From NCBI RefSeq assembly GCF_024171865.1, contig NZ_JAMTCN010000014.1:1-64000 (forward strand): DNA of 64,000 nt. The letters are read 5' to 3'. This stretch comes from Prauserella aidingensis (GTDB lineage: Bacteria; Actinomycetota; Actinomycetes; Mycobacteriales; Pseudonocardiaceae). Under the pieces are notes generated by a model, which was not told the DNA's origin, ran no database searches, and saw only the letters and a program-made list of their open reading frames with translations. The translations under genes and the position numbers were made by a program. Shown piece after piece: positions 26,037 through 34,197 of the stretch (positions are counted from its first letter, which is position 1; every line of letters starts with the position of its first letter).

Positions 26037-26081
26037 CGCCTGCCCGGCCGGGAGGGCGGGGGGTCACCGGCCGGGCAGGCG
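26037..26081. terminator. 15-bp perfect-stem bidirectional terminator
   Basis: CGCCTGCCCGGCCGG (26037-26051) pairs exactly with CCGGCCGGGCAGGCG (26067-26081) around a 15-base loop. It lies between the convergent P450 and the minus-strand small-gene operon. Confidence 0.8.
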
Positions 26082-26084
26082 AGA

Positions 26085-26342
26085 TCAGTCGATGCCGAGC
26101 CACACGTGCCAGCACGCACTGCAGTCGAACAACGCCGGGTGCGGGCGGCGCCAGCGACGCCGCGGCACGGTGACCTGTCGACCGCACAGCATCTCGACAA
26201 GGACGCCGAGGGACGGCTCGCCGGCGGCGCCGCCGATATGGCGCACGCCTGCCACGACCGGGCGCCAGCCGGGCACGGTGTCGAGATCGGGGACGTCCGG
26301 GTCGGCCGCGGCCGGTGTCGGCTCGTCGACTTCGCGGCTCAC
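26085..26342 (-). CDS. Small hypothetical protein, last gene of a tiny three-gene operon
   Basis: The 85-residue protein is MSREVDEPTPAAADPDVPDL... with a C-terminal 'CGRQVTVPRRRWRRPHPALF' and 'DCSACWHVWLGID'. Its three Cys plus His residues could bind a metal, though the spacing is not a known finger. GTG 26342 overlaps the stop of the preceding gene (GTGA). Function unknown. It belongs to a divergent unit facing the small-protein/DUF6879/XRE triad, a context known for other tiny actinobacterial genes attached to XRE regulators. Confidence 0.6.
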   Translation of the reverse strand: MSREVDEPTPAAADPDVPDLDTVPGWRPVVAGVRHIGGAAGEPSLGVLVEMLCGRQVTVPRRRWRRPHPALFDCSACWHVWLGID

Positions 26343-26587
26343 GTCGGCACCCCTGCGGCCTGCTGCGCGTCGATCACCACGCGCGCCGGGGTAGCACCGC
26401 CTTCGAGTTCGGCGGCGCGCCGGTACAGCTCCGCAGCCATCCCGCCGAGCCGCTCGGCCAGCTCGCGCACGTCGCCCGCGGCCAGCTCGCCACCGTCCTG
26501 ACGTGTCATCAACTCGACCACGGCCTCGCCGAGGCCCGCATTGACCTGTCCGAGCCGGCTGAGCAGGTCGCGGTCGCGGGCGATCAC
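26339..26587 (-). CDS. Small helical hypothetical protein
   Basis: The 82-residue protein, MIARDRDLLSRLGQVNAGLG..., is rich in Leu/Ala/Glu heptads ('VRELAERLGGMAAELYRRAA') and probably forms a helical hairpin or coiled coil. GTG 26587 overlaps the stop of the upstream 43-residue gene and its own stop overlaps the next start, so the three genes are translationally coupled. No known domain was recognised. Confidence 0.6.
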   Translation of the reverse strand: MIARDRDLLSRLGQVNAGLGEAVVELMTRQDGGELAAGDVRELAERLGGMAAELYRRAAELEGGATPARVVIDAQQAAGVPT

Positions 26588-26715
26588 TCGTCGTCCTCAT
26601 GCTCGTGGTCGTGCTCGTCGAGACGTTCGTGCTCGTCGCGCCGGCCGTCCGCCGGTGTGCCATCCGTTCGGACTGCGGCGTAGGGCAGCTGACATGCCCC
26701 GCTGATCCACCCCAT
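26584..26715 (-). CDS. 43-residue His/Asp/Glu-rich microprotein
   Basis: This ORF, MGWISGACQLPYAAVRTDGT... then a tail 'DEHERLDEHDHEHEDDE', has a strong GGGAGGG ribosome-binding site four bases before the ATG, and its TGA overlaps the GTG of the next gene. These translation signals, not length, support it as a real gene. The tail alternates His with acidic residues and could bind divalent metal; the N-terminus has one Cys. Function unknown. Confidence 0.55.
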   Translation of the reverse strand: MGWISGACQLPYAAVRTDGTPADGRRDEHERLDEHDHEHEDDE

Positions 26716-26783
26716 GACGCCCTCCCTGTCGTGGCCTCCTGTGTTGTCTCGCCATAGTGACGGCTACCTGGTGAGCAATTCAA

Positions 26784-26800
26784 GAAATTTTAGAAATTTC
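26784..26800. promoter_or_regulatory. AT-rich palindrome, candidate XRE operator
   Basis: GAAATTT-TAG-AAATTTC is a perfect 7-bp inverted repeat with a 3-base centre. It is strikingly AT-rich for this genome and lies in the 228-base promoter region between the divergent tiny-gene operon and the triad that ends with an XRE regulator. Confidence 0.5.
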
Positions 26801-26943
26801 AGCACCTCGATACCCGCATGGGCGGACATAGACACGTACTGTGACCATCTCGAGGTGGCGATTTCATGCGCCAGAGGGTTACTCTGTGCTCGAGTTTCGA
26901 AGACGATGTCAATGACATGCTCACTGACCACAGCGAGACCCAC

Positions 26944-27165
26944 ATGAAGGTCCGGTTCCTCGGCACCAGCTCGGACGAGGGCAACTGTCCGACCGTCTAC
27001 GAGACCAACCGGGACACGTTCCTCGTACAGGGCAACATCGTCACCGACCCGGAGGCCCTCGACGAACTGCGTCGGCACAACAACGGCATCCCGGATTGGG
27101 AGACCGTCGTCGAGATCCCGAAGGAACTCGTGCGCCACTTCCCACAGGAGGCCCGCCAGGTATGA
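26944..27165 (+). CDS. Small protein of the DUF6879/XRE triad
   Basis: The 73-residue protein, MKVRFLGTSSDEGNCPTVYE..., contains 'DTFLVQGNIVTDPEALDELR' and ends with 'VVEIPKELVRHFPQEARQV'. This matches my memory of a small conserved protein that precedes DUF6879 genes in Streptomyces and relatives. The first ATG with a matching N-terminus is 26944; earlier in-frame ATGs at 26866 and 26917 add unconserved residues. Its stop overlaps the next start (ATGA). Role unknown, but invariably linked to the two genes after it. Confidence 0.75.
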   Translation: MKVRFLGTSSDEGNCPTVYETNRDTFLVQGNIVTDPEALDELRRHNNGIPDWETVVEIPKELVRHFPQEARQV

Positions 27166-27674
27166 ACCCGATGGACGAGTTGAACGAGCTGTTCCGCACC
27201 TTCCGCCACAGCTCGTGGCGATGGGAATGTCAAGGAAAGTACGCAGTCGACGAGGCCAGACTGCAACGGTGGCGTGACGGCCTCCCACCCGACCTCGATG
27301 CCAAGGAACCCTGGCTGGACTTCATCCGTGGGGTCGTGTCCGAGGGCAAGACTTGGCAGCGGGTGCGGATGCTCACCGAGCCGCTGACCGAGTATCTGCG
27401 GTGGATGCTGGAGAACACGCAGCCGAACGTCGACGCAGGCGAAGATATCCGCTGGGTCCAACAATCCACCGCCCAGCAGCTCGCCATGCCCGGCTACGAC
27501 TTCTACCTGTTCGACGACCGCCTCGTCGCGATCATGCACTTCGACGACAACAAGCTGTTGACACGGGTCGAGACCAGCGACGACGAGGATGTCGTCGCCG
27601 AGCACCGTGCCTACCGCGATAAGGTCTGGCCGCACGCACGCCCGCACTCCGCCGAATTCACAGGGACCCGTTGA
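27162..27674 (+). CDS. DUF6879 family protein
   Basis: The 170-residue soluble protein has the DUF6879 pattern: 'LFRTFRHSSWRWECQGKY' near the N-terminus, 'EPWLDFIRGVVSEGKTWQRV' and 'RVRMLTEPLTEYLRW' mid-chain, then 'GYDFYLFDDRLVAIMHFDD'. Function is unknown; the family is actinobacteria-specific and genetically tied to DUF5753-type XRE regulators. Start ATG 27162 and stop both form 4-base overlaps with neighbours (ATGA, TTGA), so the three proteins are made together. Confidence 0.85.
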   Translation: MNPMDELNELFRTFRHSSWRWECQGKYAVDEARLQRWRDGLPPDLDAKEPWLDFIRGVVSEGKTWQRVRMLTEPLTEYLRWMLENTQPNVDAGEDIRWVQQSTAQQLAMPGYDFYLFDDRLVAIMHFDDNKLLTRVETSDDEDVVAEHRAYRDKVWPHARPHSAEFTGTR

Positions 27675-28510
27675 CCGACACCAGTCCGCGCCGACTCGCG
27701 CTCGGCGACACGTTGCGCCTCCTGCGCGGGTCGGCAGGTCTGTCCGGAAAACAGCTGGCCGAACAGCTCGGGTGGCAGGCGTCGAAGATCAGCAAGATCG
27801 AGAACGCGCGCCAGTCGGTGACCGACACCGACCTCGTCGACCTCGGGCTCGCGCTCGATCTGGATGACGCACAGGTCGAGGAGCTACGCAACGAGCTGCG
27901 CGCCATCCGCATCGAAGAGGCTCGATGGTCCCAACAACTACGGGTCGGACATCGCCAGCTGCAGCAGAACGTCGCCCAGGCCGACCACGCCGCCAGCCAC
28001 ATCAGCGTCTTCTCGCTGGCTCTGGTGCCAGGTCTCCTGCAAACCGCGGAGTATGCGCGTCACGTATTCGCGTCACTCGCCGAGCTGCACGACTCGCCAC
28101 GGGACACCGACGCGGCCGTGCGCGCCCGCATGGACAGGCAGCAAGTTCTCTACGACGACTCGAAGCAGATCGAACTACTCATGGCCGAGTCGGTCTTGCG
28201 CCACCCAGCCGCCCCCACAACTGTGATGCTCGGCCAGATCGACCGCTTGATCACCGTGCAGGGACTGCCGTCACTGCGGTTCGGCATCATCCCGTTTGAC
28301 AGCCCGCTTCCAGCGGCCGTCGCGCACAACTTCGTCATGAAGGACGACACCGTTACGGTCGAGCTGATCAACACCGAGTTCACCACCCAGGACGCCGACG
28401 ATGTGGCACTGTACCGCCGCTACTTCGACCAGCTGTGGGGTGTCGCTGCCGAAGGCGAGGCGGCCCGCGCGATCCTCACCCGGGTCGCGTCCGAGCTCCC
28501 GTCCGGGTGA
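27671..28510 (+). CDS. XRE-family regulator with DUF5753 domain
   Basis: The 279-residue protein starts with TTG. Its N-terminal XRE helix-turn-helix ('SGKQLAEQLGWQASKISKIE', about residues 25-45) is followed by the DUF5753 domain (about 95-275) with 'ALVPGLLQTAEYARHVF' and 'GLPSLRFGIIPF'. This is the WhiJ/BldB-partner type regulator of Streptomyces, whose members typically act with small neighbouring proteins. The 4-base overlap with the DUF6879 gene fits a complex or antagonist relationship. It likely acts at the palindrome in the divergent promoter. Confidence 0.92.
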   Translation: MTDTSPRRLALGDTLRLLRGSAGLSGKQLAEQLGWQASKISKIENARQSVTDTDLVDLGLALDLDDAQVEELRNELRAIRIEEARWSQQLRVGHRQLQQNVAQADHAASHISVFSLALVPGLLQTAEYARHVFASLAELHDSPRDTDAAVRARMDRQQVLYDDSKQIELLMAESVLRHPAAPTTVMLGQIDRLITVQGLPSLRFGIIPFDSPLPAAVAHNFVMKDDTVTVELINTEFTTQDADDVALYRRYFDQLWGVAAEGEAARAILTRVASELPSG

Positions 28511-28529
28511 CCGCGCACTCCCGGAGTCG

Positions 28530-29465
28530 TCAGCGGGTGGCGGTCTCGGGGCGACGCCGTCGGTCCGGTTCAGGGGCACCGGCGACCTTGACGACCTGAC
28601 GCAGCGCGAGCACGTCGGCGTCGACCGGGGACAGCAGCCGCGTGATCCGCCGGACGAGCACGACGCTCACGAGCGCCAGTCCTGCGGCACAGGCGTGGGT
28701 CAGCGCGCTGAGCACGACGCCGTCGGCGTCGGCCTGCACCCCGTCCCGCAGCCGCCACACGACAGTGAGCACGGCGAGCACGACGTTGGCGCACCACGTC
28801 GCCCACCAGCCGAGCACCAGCCCGGACGGCCGCGGCCGCTCGTCGGCGGGCCTGCGCAGCGCGGCGTGTTCCAGCTCGGCCACGATCGGCCCGGCGAGCA
28901 GCACGTTCGCTCCCGGGACGAGCACGCCGACCAGCACCTGCCACGCAGGACGCGGCACGTCCTGGCCCGCATCGGCCGCGGCCACGGACCGAGCGACCAG
29001 CAGCCACCACAGCGCCACCCCGACGGCCAGCAGCGCGATGATCGGCGTCATCAGCGCGAACGCGAGCACGAACGCGTCCGATGCGCCGACGACCTCCGGC
29101 GTCAACGCCGACGTGCGGCTCTGCAACAGGAGCACGTACCGCCAGCCCTCGGCGAGCGCCGCGAGCCCCGCCAGCACGGCGAGCGCGATCAGCAGTGTGA
29201 CGGCGTTCCTGCTCGTCGACCGGAGCCGCTGCCGCGGTTCCATGCCGCCGGACGACGTTCCGGGAACGGCCGTCGAGTGGCGCCACACGAGGTTCGGGAA
29301 GCCCCACCTGGGCGGGGACGGATATCGCGGCGGCCCCGCGTACGGCCTGCGTCGGGGCCGCGGGCGTGGCCGGGCCTCGCCCGGTGGGACGGTCGCGACC
29401 CACCGCACGCTCGGCCTCGGCTGCTGCCCGCCCGGCTGCCGGTGCGGGTACCTCCCCGGATGCAT
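28530..29465 (-). CDS. DUF4328 family membrane protein
   Basis: The 311-residue protein has an N-terminal cytoplasmic region of about 100 residues rich in Pro and Arg and four to five membrane helices ('ALAVLAGLAALAEGWRYVLL', 'FALMTPIIALLAVGVALWWL', 'VLVGVLVPGANVLLAGPIVA', 'CANVVLAVLTVVWRL') typical of DUF4328. Function unknown. ATG 29465 begins five bases after the rhodanese stop, so the two are probably one transcript. Confidence 0.82.
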   Translation of the reverse strand: MHPGRYPHRQPGGQQPRPSVRWVATVPPGEARPRPRPRRRPYAGPPRYPSPPRWGFPNLVWRHSTAVPGTSSGGMEPRQRLRSTSRNAVTLLIALAVLAGLAALAEGWRYVLLLQSRTSALTPEVVGASDAFVLAFALMTPIIALLAVGVALWWLLVARSVAAADAGQDVPRPAWQVLVGVLVPGANVLLAGPIVAELEHAALRRPADERPRPSGLVLGWWATWCANVVLAVLTVVWRLRDGVQADADGVVLSALTHACAAGLALVSVVLVRRITRLLSPVDADVLALRQVVKVAGAPEPDRRRRPETATR

Positions 29466-29470
29466 CGCGG

Positions 29471-29821
29471 CTACAGCACCTCGGGTTCCGCCGCGTCGTG
29501 ATCGGTCTCCAGCGCGCGGCCCTCGGTCTGCCAGGACTTCATGCCACCCGCCACGTTGACGGCGTCGACCAGTCCCGCCGCGTTGAGCCACGCCGTCGCC
29601 TGCGCGGACCGGCCGCCGGTGCGGCAGATGACGTACACCGGCCGGTCGTCGGGCAGTTCGGCCAGCCTGTCGGTGCTGGCGGGCAGGTCGCCCAACGGGA
29701 TGTGCACCGCGCCGGGCGCGTGTCCCGCGGCCCATTCGTCGGCCTCACGGACGTCGAGCAGCACCGCACCGTCGGCGGGCAGGTCGGACACACGTGTCGT
29801 CGGGATCTCGGCTGGGTTCAC
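29471..29821 (-). CDS. Single-domain rhodanese-like sulfurtransferase
   Basis: The 116-residue protein has one rhodanese domain: 'VLLDVREADEWAAGHAPGAV' (CH2A-type motif) and the active-site loop 'CRTGGRS', whose Cys carries the persulfide. Such PspE/GlpE-like proteins transfer sulfane sulfur to thiols or cyanide in the cytoplasm; no signal peptide is present. GTG 29821 (or the adjacent GTG 29824) gives the expected length. The next gene in the same direction encodes a DUF4328 membrane protein. Confidence 0.9.
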   Translation of the reverse strand: MNPAEIPTTRVSDLPADGAVLLDVREADEWAAGHAPGAVHIPLGDLPASTDRLAELPDDRPVYVICRTGGRSAQATAWLNAAGLVDAVNVAGGMKSWQTEGRALETDHDAAEPEVL

Positions 29822-29945
29822 CACGGGCCCATCGTCGCACGAACAGCGTGACCACCGCGTAGGAGCGAGATCCGGGCCACGCGTGCCCCCCGGGGGGGAC
29901 CCTGGTCGCACTCAACGCAACCAGAGTGCCCTTGGGGGCGGGTAC

Positions 29946-31727
29946 CTACTTGCGGTGGCGGCCCTGGGAGGTGCGGGTGTGTTCCTCGGCGCGGCCGAAC
30001 CGCTGCACGGCGCGGTCCCGCATGAAACCCAGCGGGTCGGGTGCGTGGAGCCGCAGCATGACGGCGCCGACGTCCTCGGGAACCCGGCTCGCGGTGGCGA
30101 TGCTGACGAGGACGGTCAGCCCGAACGCCACCGGGACGGTGACGAGCGCGGGGCGTTCCACCAGCCACGGCGCCCACCCGCCGGTGTGGGCGGACACGGC
30201 GTTGAGCACCACGGCCAGCAGGACGAGCCCGCCTCCGGTGCACATGCCGACCAACGCACCGAGCCACGTGAGCCGCCGCCACCAGACACCGAGCACGAGC
30301 AGCGGCGCGAACGTCGACGCGCCCAACGCGAACGACATGCCGACGCTCAGGGCCAGGTCGTCGATCGGCAGGGTCACGGCCAGCAGCACGGCGATACCGG
30401 CGACCCCGACACTCGCCACCCGGTAGTCCCGTACCTTGCCGGCGAGCAGGTCGGTGGCGATGACACCGGACATGCTGGACACGAGGCCGGACGCGGTCGA
30501 GAGGAACGCCGCGAACGCCCCTGCCGCGAGCAACGCCGCAAGCATCTGCCCCGCCACGCCCGTCAGCATCGCCGTCGGCAGCGCGATCACGGCGGCGTCC
30601 GTTTCGCCGGTGATCAGCAGCTCGGGCACGAACATCCGCGACAGCATCCCGAGTATCACGGGGAACAGGTAGAACAGCCCGAGCAGCAACAGCACCTGCA
30701 CGGTGGTGCGCCGCGCGGCCTTGCCGTCCGGGTTGGTGTAGAAGCGGGACAGCACGTGGGGCAGACCCATCGTGCCGAGTAGCAGCGCCAGCAGCAGCGA
30801 GTACGTCGACAGCAGCCCGGTCAGGTCGGTGCTCGGCAGGAGCCAGTCGAGGTTGGCCGCCGTCGCCCTGTCGACCGTCGGCACGGCGGCTCCCTCGGGG
30901 AACGTCAGCGTGGAACCCGCGTCGACGGCGTGTTCGGCGCCGGACCGCCACGTGGTCCACCCCGCACCGCCGGAGCCGTCGTCGACGCGCACCCGGGTCG
31001 CGGTGTCGACACCGAGGGTCACGTCCGTGTCGACCGTGACGGTGGTGCGCGCGGTGAACTCGGGCGGCGCGGGTTCACCGAGGCTGCCCGCCGATCCCGG
31101 GGCGCCCGCCCCGCCGGTGACGAACACCGCGCACAACACGAACGTCGGTGCGGCGATCGCGAAGAGCTTGAACCAGTACTGGAACGCCTGCAGCAGCGTG
31201 ATGGCGCGCATGCCGCCGCCCATGACGTTGTAGGCGATCACCACCGTGACCAGGATCGACCCGACCCACGCCGGCGTCGGCATGATCATCGTCAGCGAGA
31301 GCCCCGCGCCCTGCAGCTGCGGCAGCAGGTAGAGCACGCCGATGAACACCACGAACCACGTCGACGCGGTGCGCAGCGCAGGCGAGGACAGCCGCGCCTC
31401 CATGAAGTCGGGCAGCGTGTAGGCGCCCGACCGGCGCAGCGGCCCGGCGACGAACAGCATCAGGGCGAGGAAGCCGCCCGTGAACCCGATCGGGAACCAC
31501 AGCGCGTCGGCGCCCTCCTTGAGCACCAGCCCGGCGATGCCGAGGAACGAGGCCGCGGAGATGTACTCGCCCGCGATGGCGGCGGCGTTGCGCCGTGAGC
31601 GCACGGTGCGGCGGGCGACGAGGAAGTCGTGGGTGCTGCGCGCGAACCGCGACGTGCGGTGACCGAGGTAGAAGGTCACCACCACGACCAGCGCGACGCT
31701 GACCAGGGCCCACGGGTTCACCTGCAC
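29946..31727 (-). CDS. Sodium:solute symporter (SSS), ActP/MctC-like monocarboxylate permease
   Basis: The 593-residue, 13-helix symporter of the SSF family has 'FLVARRTVRSRRNAAAIAGE', 'YISAASFLGIAGLVLKEGAD', 'PDFMEARLSS' and 'TMGLPHVLSRFYTNPDGKAA', all close to acetate/pyruvate permeases (ActP, MctC). Helices 6-7 are separated by an unusual extracytoplasmic insertion of about 100 residues (Pro/Thr-rich, 'FTARTTVTVDTDVTLGVDTA') not found in E. coli ActP. GTG 31727 follows GAGGAAGG. The gene ends an operon with a DUF485-like partner, a LytTR regulator and, further up, a LytS kinase, which suggests carboxylate-responsive control. Confidence 0.9.
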   Translation of the reverse strand: MQVNPWALVSVALVVVVTFYLGHRTSRFARSTHDFLVARRTVRSRRNAAAIAGEYISAASFLGIAGLVLKEGADALWFPIGFTGGFLALMLFVAGPLRRSGAYTLPDFMEARLSSPALRTASTWFVVFIGVLYLLPQLQGAGLSLTMIMPTPAWVGSILVTVVIAYNVMGGGMRAITLLQAFQYWFKLFAIAAPTFVLCAVFVTGGAGAPGSAGSLGEPAPPEFTARTTVTVDTDVTLGVDTATRVRVDDGSGGAGWTTWRSGAEHAVDAGSTLTFPEGAAVPTVDRATAANLDWLLPSTDLTGLLSTYSLLLALLLGTMGLPHVLSRFYTNPDGKAARRTTVQVLLLLGLFYLFPVILGMLSRMFVPELLITGETDAAVIALPTAMLTGVAGQMLAALLAAGAFAAFLSTASGLVSSMSGVIATDLLAGKVRDYRVASVGVAGIAVLLAVTLPIDDLALSVGMSFALGASTFAPLLVLGVWWRRLTWLGALVGMCTGGGLVLLAVVLNAVSAHTGGWAPWLVERPALVTVPVAFGLTVLVSIATASRVPEDVGAVMLRLHAPDPLGFMRDRAVQRFGRAEEHTRTSQGRHRK

Positions 31728-31764
31728 GCACGCCTTCCTCGCGGAGTTTCCCGGCGGCTCGCTC

Positions 31765-32385
31765 TCAGTTCTCGATCATGTTCACGAAGTCCCGCTCGCG
31801 CCGCTCGGCCAGCCGGTTGTACCACAGTCCGACGCCGAACATGAGCGGGAACGGCGCCACCGCGAGCAGCAGCCACGGCAGCGGAATGCCCGCCAGACGC
31901 AGTTCGACGGCGGCGGGGACGGCGTAGAACACCGCCGGGAGGGCACACAGCACCACCAGCACCAGCAGGCCGAGCAGCACGGCGGTCCGCAGTTGCACCT
32001 TGACCAGGTCCTTGATGAGCAGTTCGCCCCAGCTGGTCTGCTGCTCGAGTTCGACGCGGGCGCGCAGGCTCGTCGACGACCGGCTCGGCTCGGCCAGCAC
32101 GACGCGCTGCCTGCGGATTCGCGGCTGCCGGGGTTCCGAGGCGCGGGGTTCGGGGGAACGCTGGTCCGAGGTGCGGGAGGTCGAGTGCGACGTCACCGAG
32201 TGCGACGGCGCAGCGTGGGAAGGCGCCGCGTGCGAGGGTCCTGACCTCGGAGGACGCGGTTCGCGCGGCTGCTGCACGAACGGTTCGGGTGTGAGCGGCT
32301 TCGCGGGCTTGCCGAGCGTCGGATCCGGCTCGCGGATGCCGCCCGGCCTGCCTTCCGGGTCCGGTGGGTCGGTCGGGTCCCCCAC
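31765..32385 (-). CDS. Small two-helix membrane protein paired with the SSS permease (DUF485-like)
   Basis: The 206-residue protein has a long polar N-terminus with His/Ser/Pro repeats ('SHAAPSHAAPSHSVTSHS') and two membrane helices ('LLGLLVLVVLCALPAVFYAV', 'PLPWLLLAVAPFPLMFGVGL') followed by 'WYNRLAERRERDFV'. This matches the short subunit encoded beside ActP/MctC-type permeases (DUF485/YjcH class), though the N-terminus is longer than usual. GTG 32385 lies six bases after the LytTR stop. Confidence 0.75.
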   Translation of the reverse strand: MGDPTDPPDPEGRPGGIREPDPTLGKPAKPLTPEPFVQQPREPRPPRSGPSHAAPSHAAPSHSVTSHSTSRTSDQRSPEPRASEPRQPRIRRQRVVLAEPSRSSTSLRARVELEQQTSWGELLIKDLVKVQLRTAVLLGLLVLVVLCALPAVFYAVPAAVELRLAGIPLPWLLLAVAPFPLMFGVGLWYNRLAERRERDFVNMIEN

Positions 32386-32391
32386 GACCCG

Positions 32392-33231
32392 TCACCCTGC
32401 TCGCGAGGAGCCGACCAGTTTGTCCTTGAGCGCGCGGGTGTGTCTGCGGGAGACGGGCAGCACCTTCTCCTCGTCGCCCAGCACGACCTGGTAGCCGCCC
32501 TGGGCCATGCGCAGTTCCGTGATCAGCGGCAGCGCGACGAGGTACGACCGGTGGATCCGCACGAATCCGGCACCTCCCCAGCGTTCCTCGAGCTGGGCCA
32601 GCGGGATGCGCACCAGGTGGCTGCCCTCGGTGGTGTACAGCCGCGCGTAGTCGCCCTGCGCCTCGACCCACCGCACCGACGAGCGGGGGATGAGCTTGGT
32701 CGTGCCGCCCAGTTCGACGGGGATGACCTCCTCGTCTCCCACGGTGCCGTCGTCGGCGACCGGTTCCGCGGCCGCACCGGCGACGGCACTGCGCACCGGC
32801 TGCGTGTCGAGCTTGTCGAGCACGCGGCCGATGGCCTTGTCGATGCGTTCCTGTCTGGCCGGTTTCAGCACGTAGTCGACCGCGCCCAGGTCGAACGCGT
32901 CGACGGCCTCGCTCGCGTAGCCGGTGACGAACACCAGCACCGGCGCCGGGTTCAGCGATGCGAACACCCGCGACATCTCCATACCGGACAACCCGGGCAT
33001 GTTGATGTCGGCGAACACCGCGTCGACGGGCGGGAGGCCGGCGTCCTTGCGCCGGTTGATGTCCTCGTCCTCGGATCCGAGCAGCCGCAGCGCCTCGGAC
33101 GCGTCGACGGCCGGTATCACCCGGCCGACCACGTCGTTCGACTCGAGACAGTGCCGGAGCTGGTCAAGGCCGGGTAGCTCATCGTCAACCGCCAGGACGA
33201 GGAGCTTTCGGTTGTCATCACGAGCACTCAC
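32392..33231 (-). CDS. LytTR-family response regulator
   Basis: The 279-residue protein has an N-terminal receiver domain ('LVLAVDDELPGLDQLRHCLE', phospho-acceptor Asp in 'VFADINMPGLSGME', conserved Lys in 'VDYVLKPARQERI') and a C-terminal LytTR DNA-binding domain (about 165-275, 'VRWVEAQGDYARLYTTEGSH', 'FVRIHRSYLVAL'). The partner kinase is LytS-like (34198-36141), with an S49 peptidase gene in between. E. coli BtsR/YpdB and B. subtilis LytT relatives control pyruvate/carboxylate transporters; the downstream SSS permease is the obvious target. Confidence 0.93.
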   Translation of the reverse strand: MSARDDNRKLLVLAVDDELPGLDQLRHCLESNDVVGRVIPAVDASEALRLLGSEDEDINRRKDAGLPPVDAVFADINMPGLSGMEMSRVFASLNPAPVLVFVTGYASEAVDAFDLGAVDYVLKPARQERIDKAIGRVLDKLDTQPVRSAVAGAAAEPVADDGTVGDEEVIPVELGGTTKLIPRSSVRWVEAQGDYARLYTTEGSHLVRIPLAQLEERWGGAGFVRIHRSYLVALPLITELRMAQGGYQVVLGDEEKVLPVSRRHTRALKDKLVGSSRAG

Positions 33232-33295
33232 AGTGAGCGTTATCCTGCCGTGAGTACAGTGCGACTGTCTACACCGCTCCGGGCGAAACTCTGTG

Positions 33296-34138
33296 TCATA
33301 GGCCGAAACGTGACCATGCGGCGCGGTGCTCCAGTGCGGTCAGGACCGCGGCGGCGGGGGCGCCCAGCCCGAGCCGTGCGGCCAGCGACTTCTTCGGCTC
33401 GGCCACCACGAGCTCGGCGTCGGGGTAACGCTCCGACACCACATCGCGCAGGTTGCCGACCCGGTCGACGAGGCCGAGCTCCGCGGCACGCCGGCCGAGC
33501 CACACGTCGCCGGTGAACAGGTCCTTCTCCGCCGAGAGCTTGCTTCCGCGGCGCTCCCTGACCCAGTCGGCGAACAGCCCGTGCAGGTCCTCGTGCACGC
33601 CCTTGAGCCACTCGACGTCCTCGTCCTTCTCCGGGCTGAACGGGTCGAGCCTCGCCTTGTTCTGCCCCGCGGTGTGCAGGCGGCGTTCGATGCCGAGCCG
33701 GTCGATGAGCCCCGTGAACCCGAACCCGCCGCTGATCACACCGATCGAACCGACCTGGGACGTGCGGTGCGCGACGATCTCGTCCCCCGCGCACGCGAGC
33801 CAGTAGCCGCCGGACGCGGCGATGTCCTCGCAGAACGCGATGACCGGCACGTTCTTCTCGTCGGCCAGCTGCCGGATGCGCTCGGCGATCAGCCCCGACT
33901 GGGTGGGCGCGCCACCGGGCGAGTTGATCTGCAGCGCGACCGCCTTGAGGTTCTCGTGACCGAACGCCCTGGTCAGGGCCGATTCGACGGTCGAGAGGTT
34001 CAGCACGCCCCTGCCGACCGGTGAGGCGTGCTGCGTGATGATGCCGTGGAGTTTCACCACGGCGACGACGTCTTTGTCCCTGCGCTCGATCCGGTCCCCT
34101 ACGACGGGAATCCGGCCCGCCAGCCCGCTCTTCGCCAT
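33296..34138 (-). CDS. S49 family (SppA/SohB-like) serine peptidase
   Basis: The 280-residue protein has the S49 fold: 'AVALQINSPGGAPTQSGLIA', catalytic Ser in 'EDIAASGGYWLACAGDEIVA' and 'SQVGSIGVISGG'. Bacterial SppA degrades leftover signal peptides in the membrane. Here there is no obvious N-terminal anchor (starts MAKSGLAGRIPVVGDRIERR), so it may be cytoplasmic or peripherally bound. It lies between the LytS kinase and LytTR regulator genes on the same strand with gaps of 59 and 64 bases, an unusual place that hints at a functional link or mere co-transcription. Confidence 0.9.
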   Translation of the reverse strand: MAKSGLAGRIPVVGDRIERRDKDVVAVVKLHGIITQHASPVGRGVLNLSTVESALTRAFGHENLKAVALQINSPGGAPTQSGLIAERIRQLADEKNVPVIAFCEDIAASGGYWLACAGDEIVAHRTSQVGSIGVISGGFGFTGLIDRLGIERRLHTAGQNKARLDPFSPEKDEDVEWLKGVHEDLHGLFADWVRERRGSKLSAEKDLFTGDVWLGRRAAELGLVDRVGNLRDVVSERYPDAELVVAEPKKSLAARLGLGAPAAAVLTALEHRAAWSRFGL

Positions 34139-34197
34139 GCCCCCACCGTAGCGACGATCACCGCGTCGGGCGGCGTCGAAATCGCCCGTTCCGGTTC

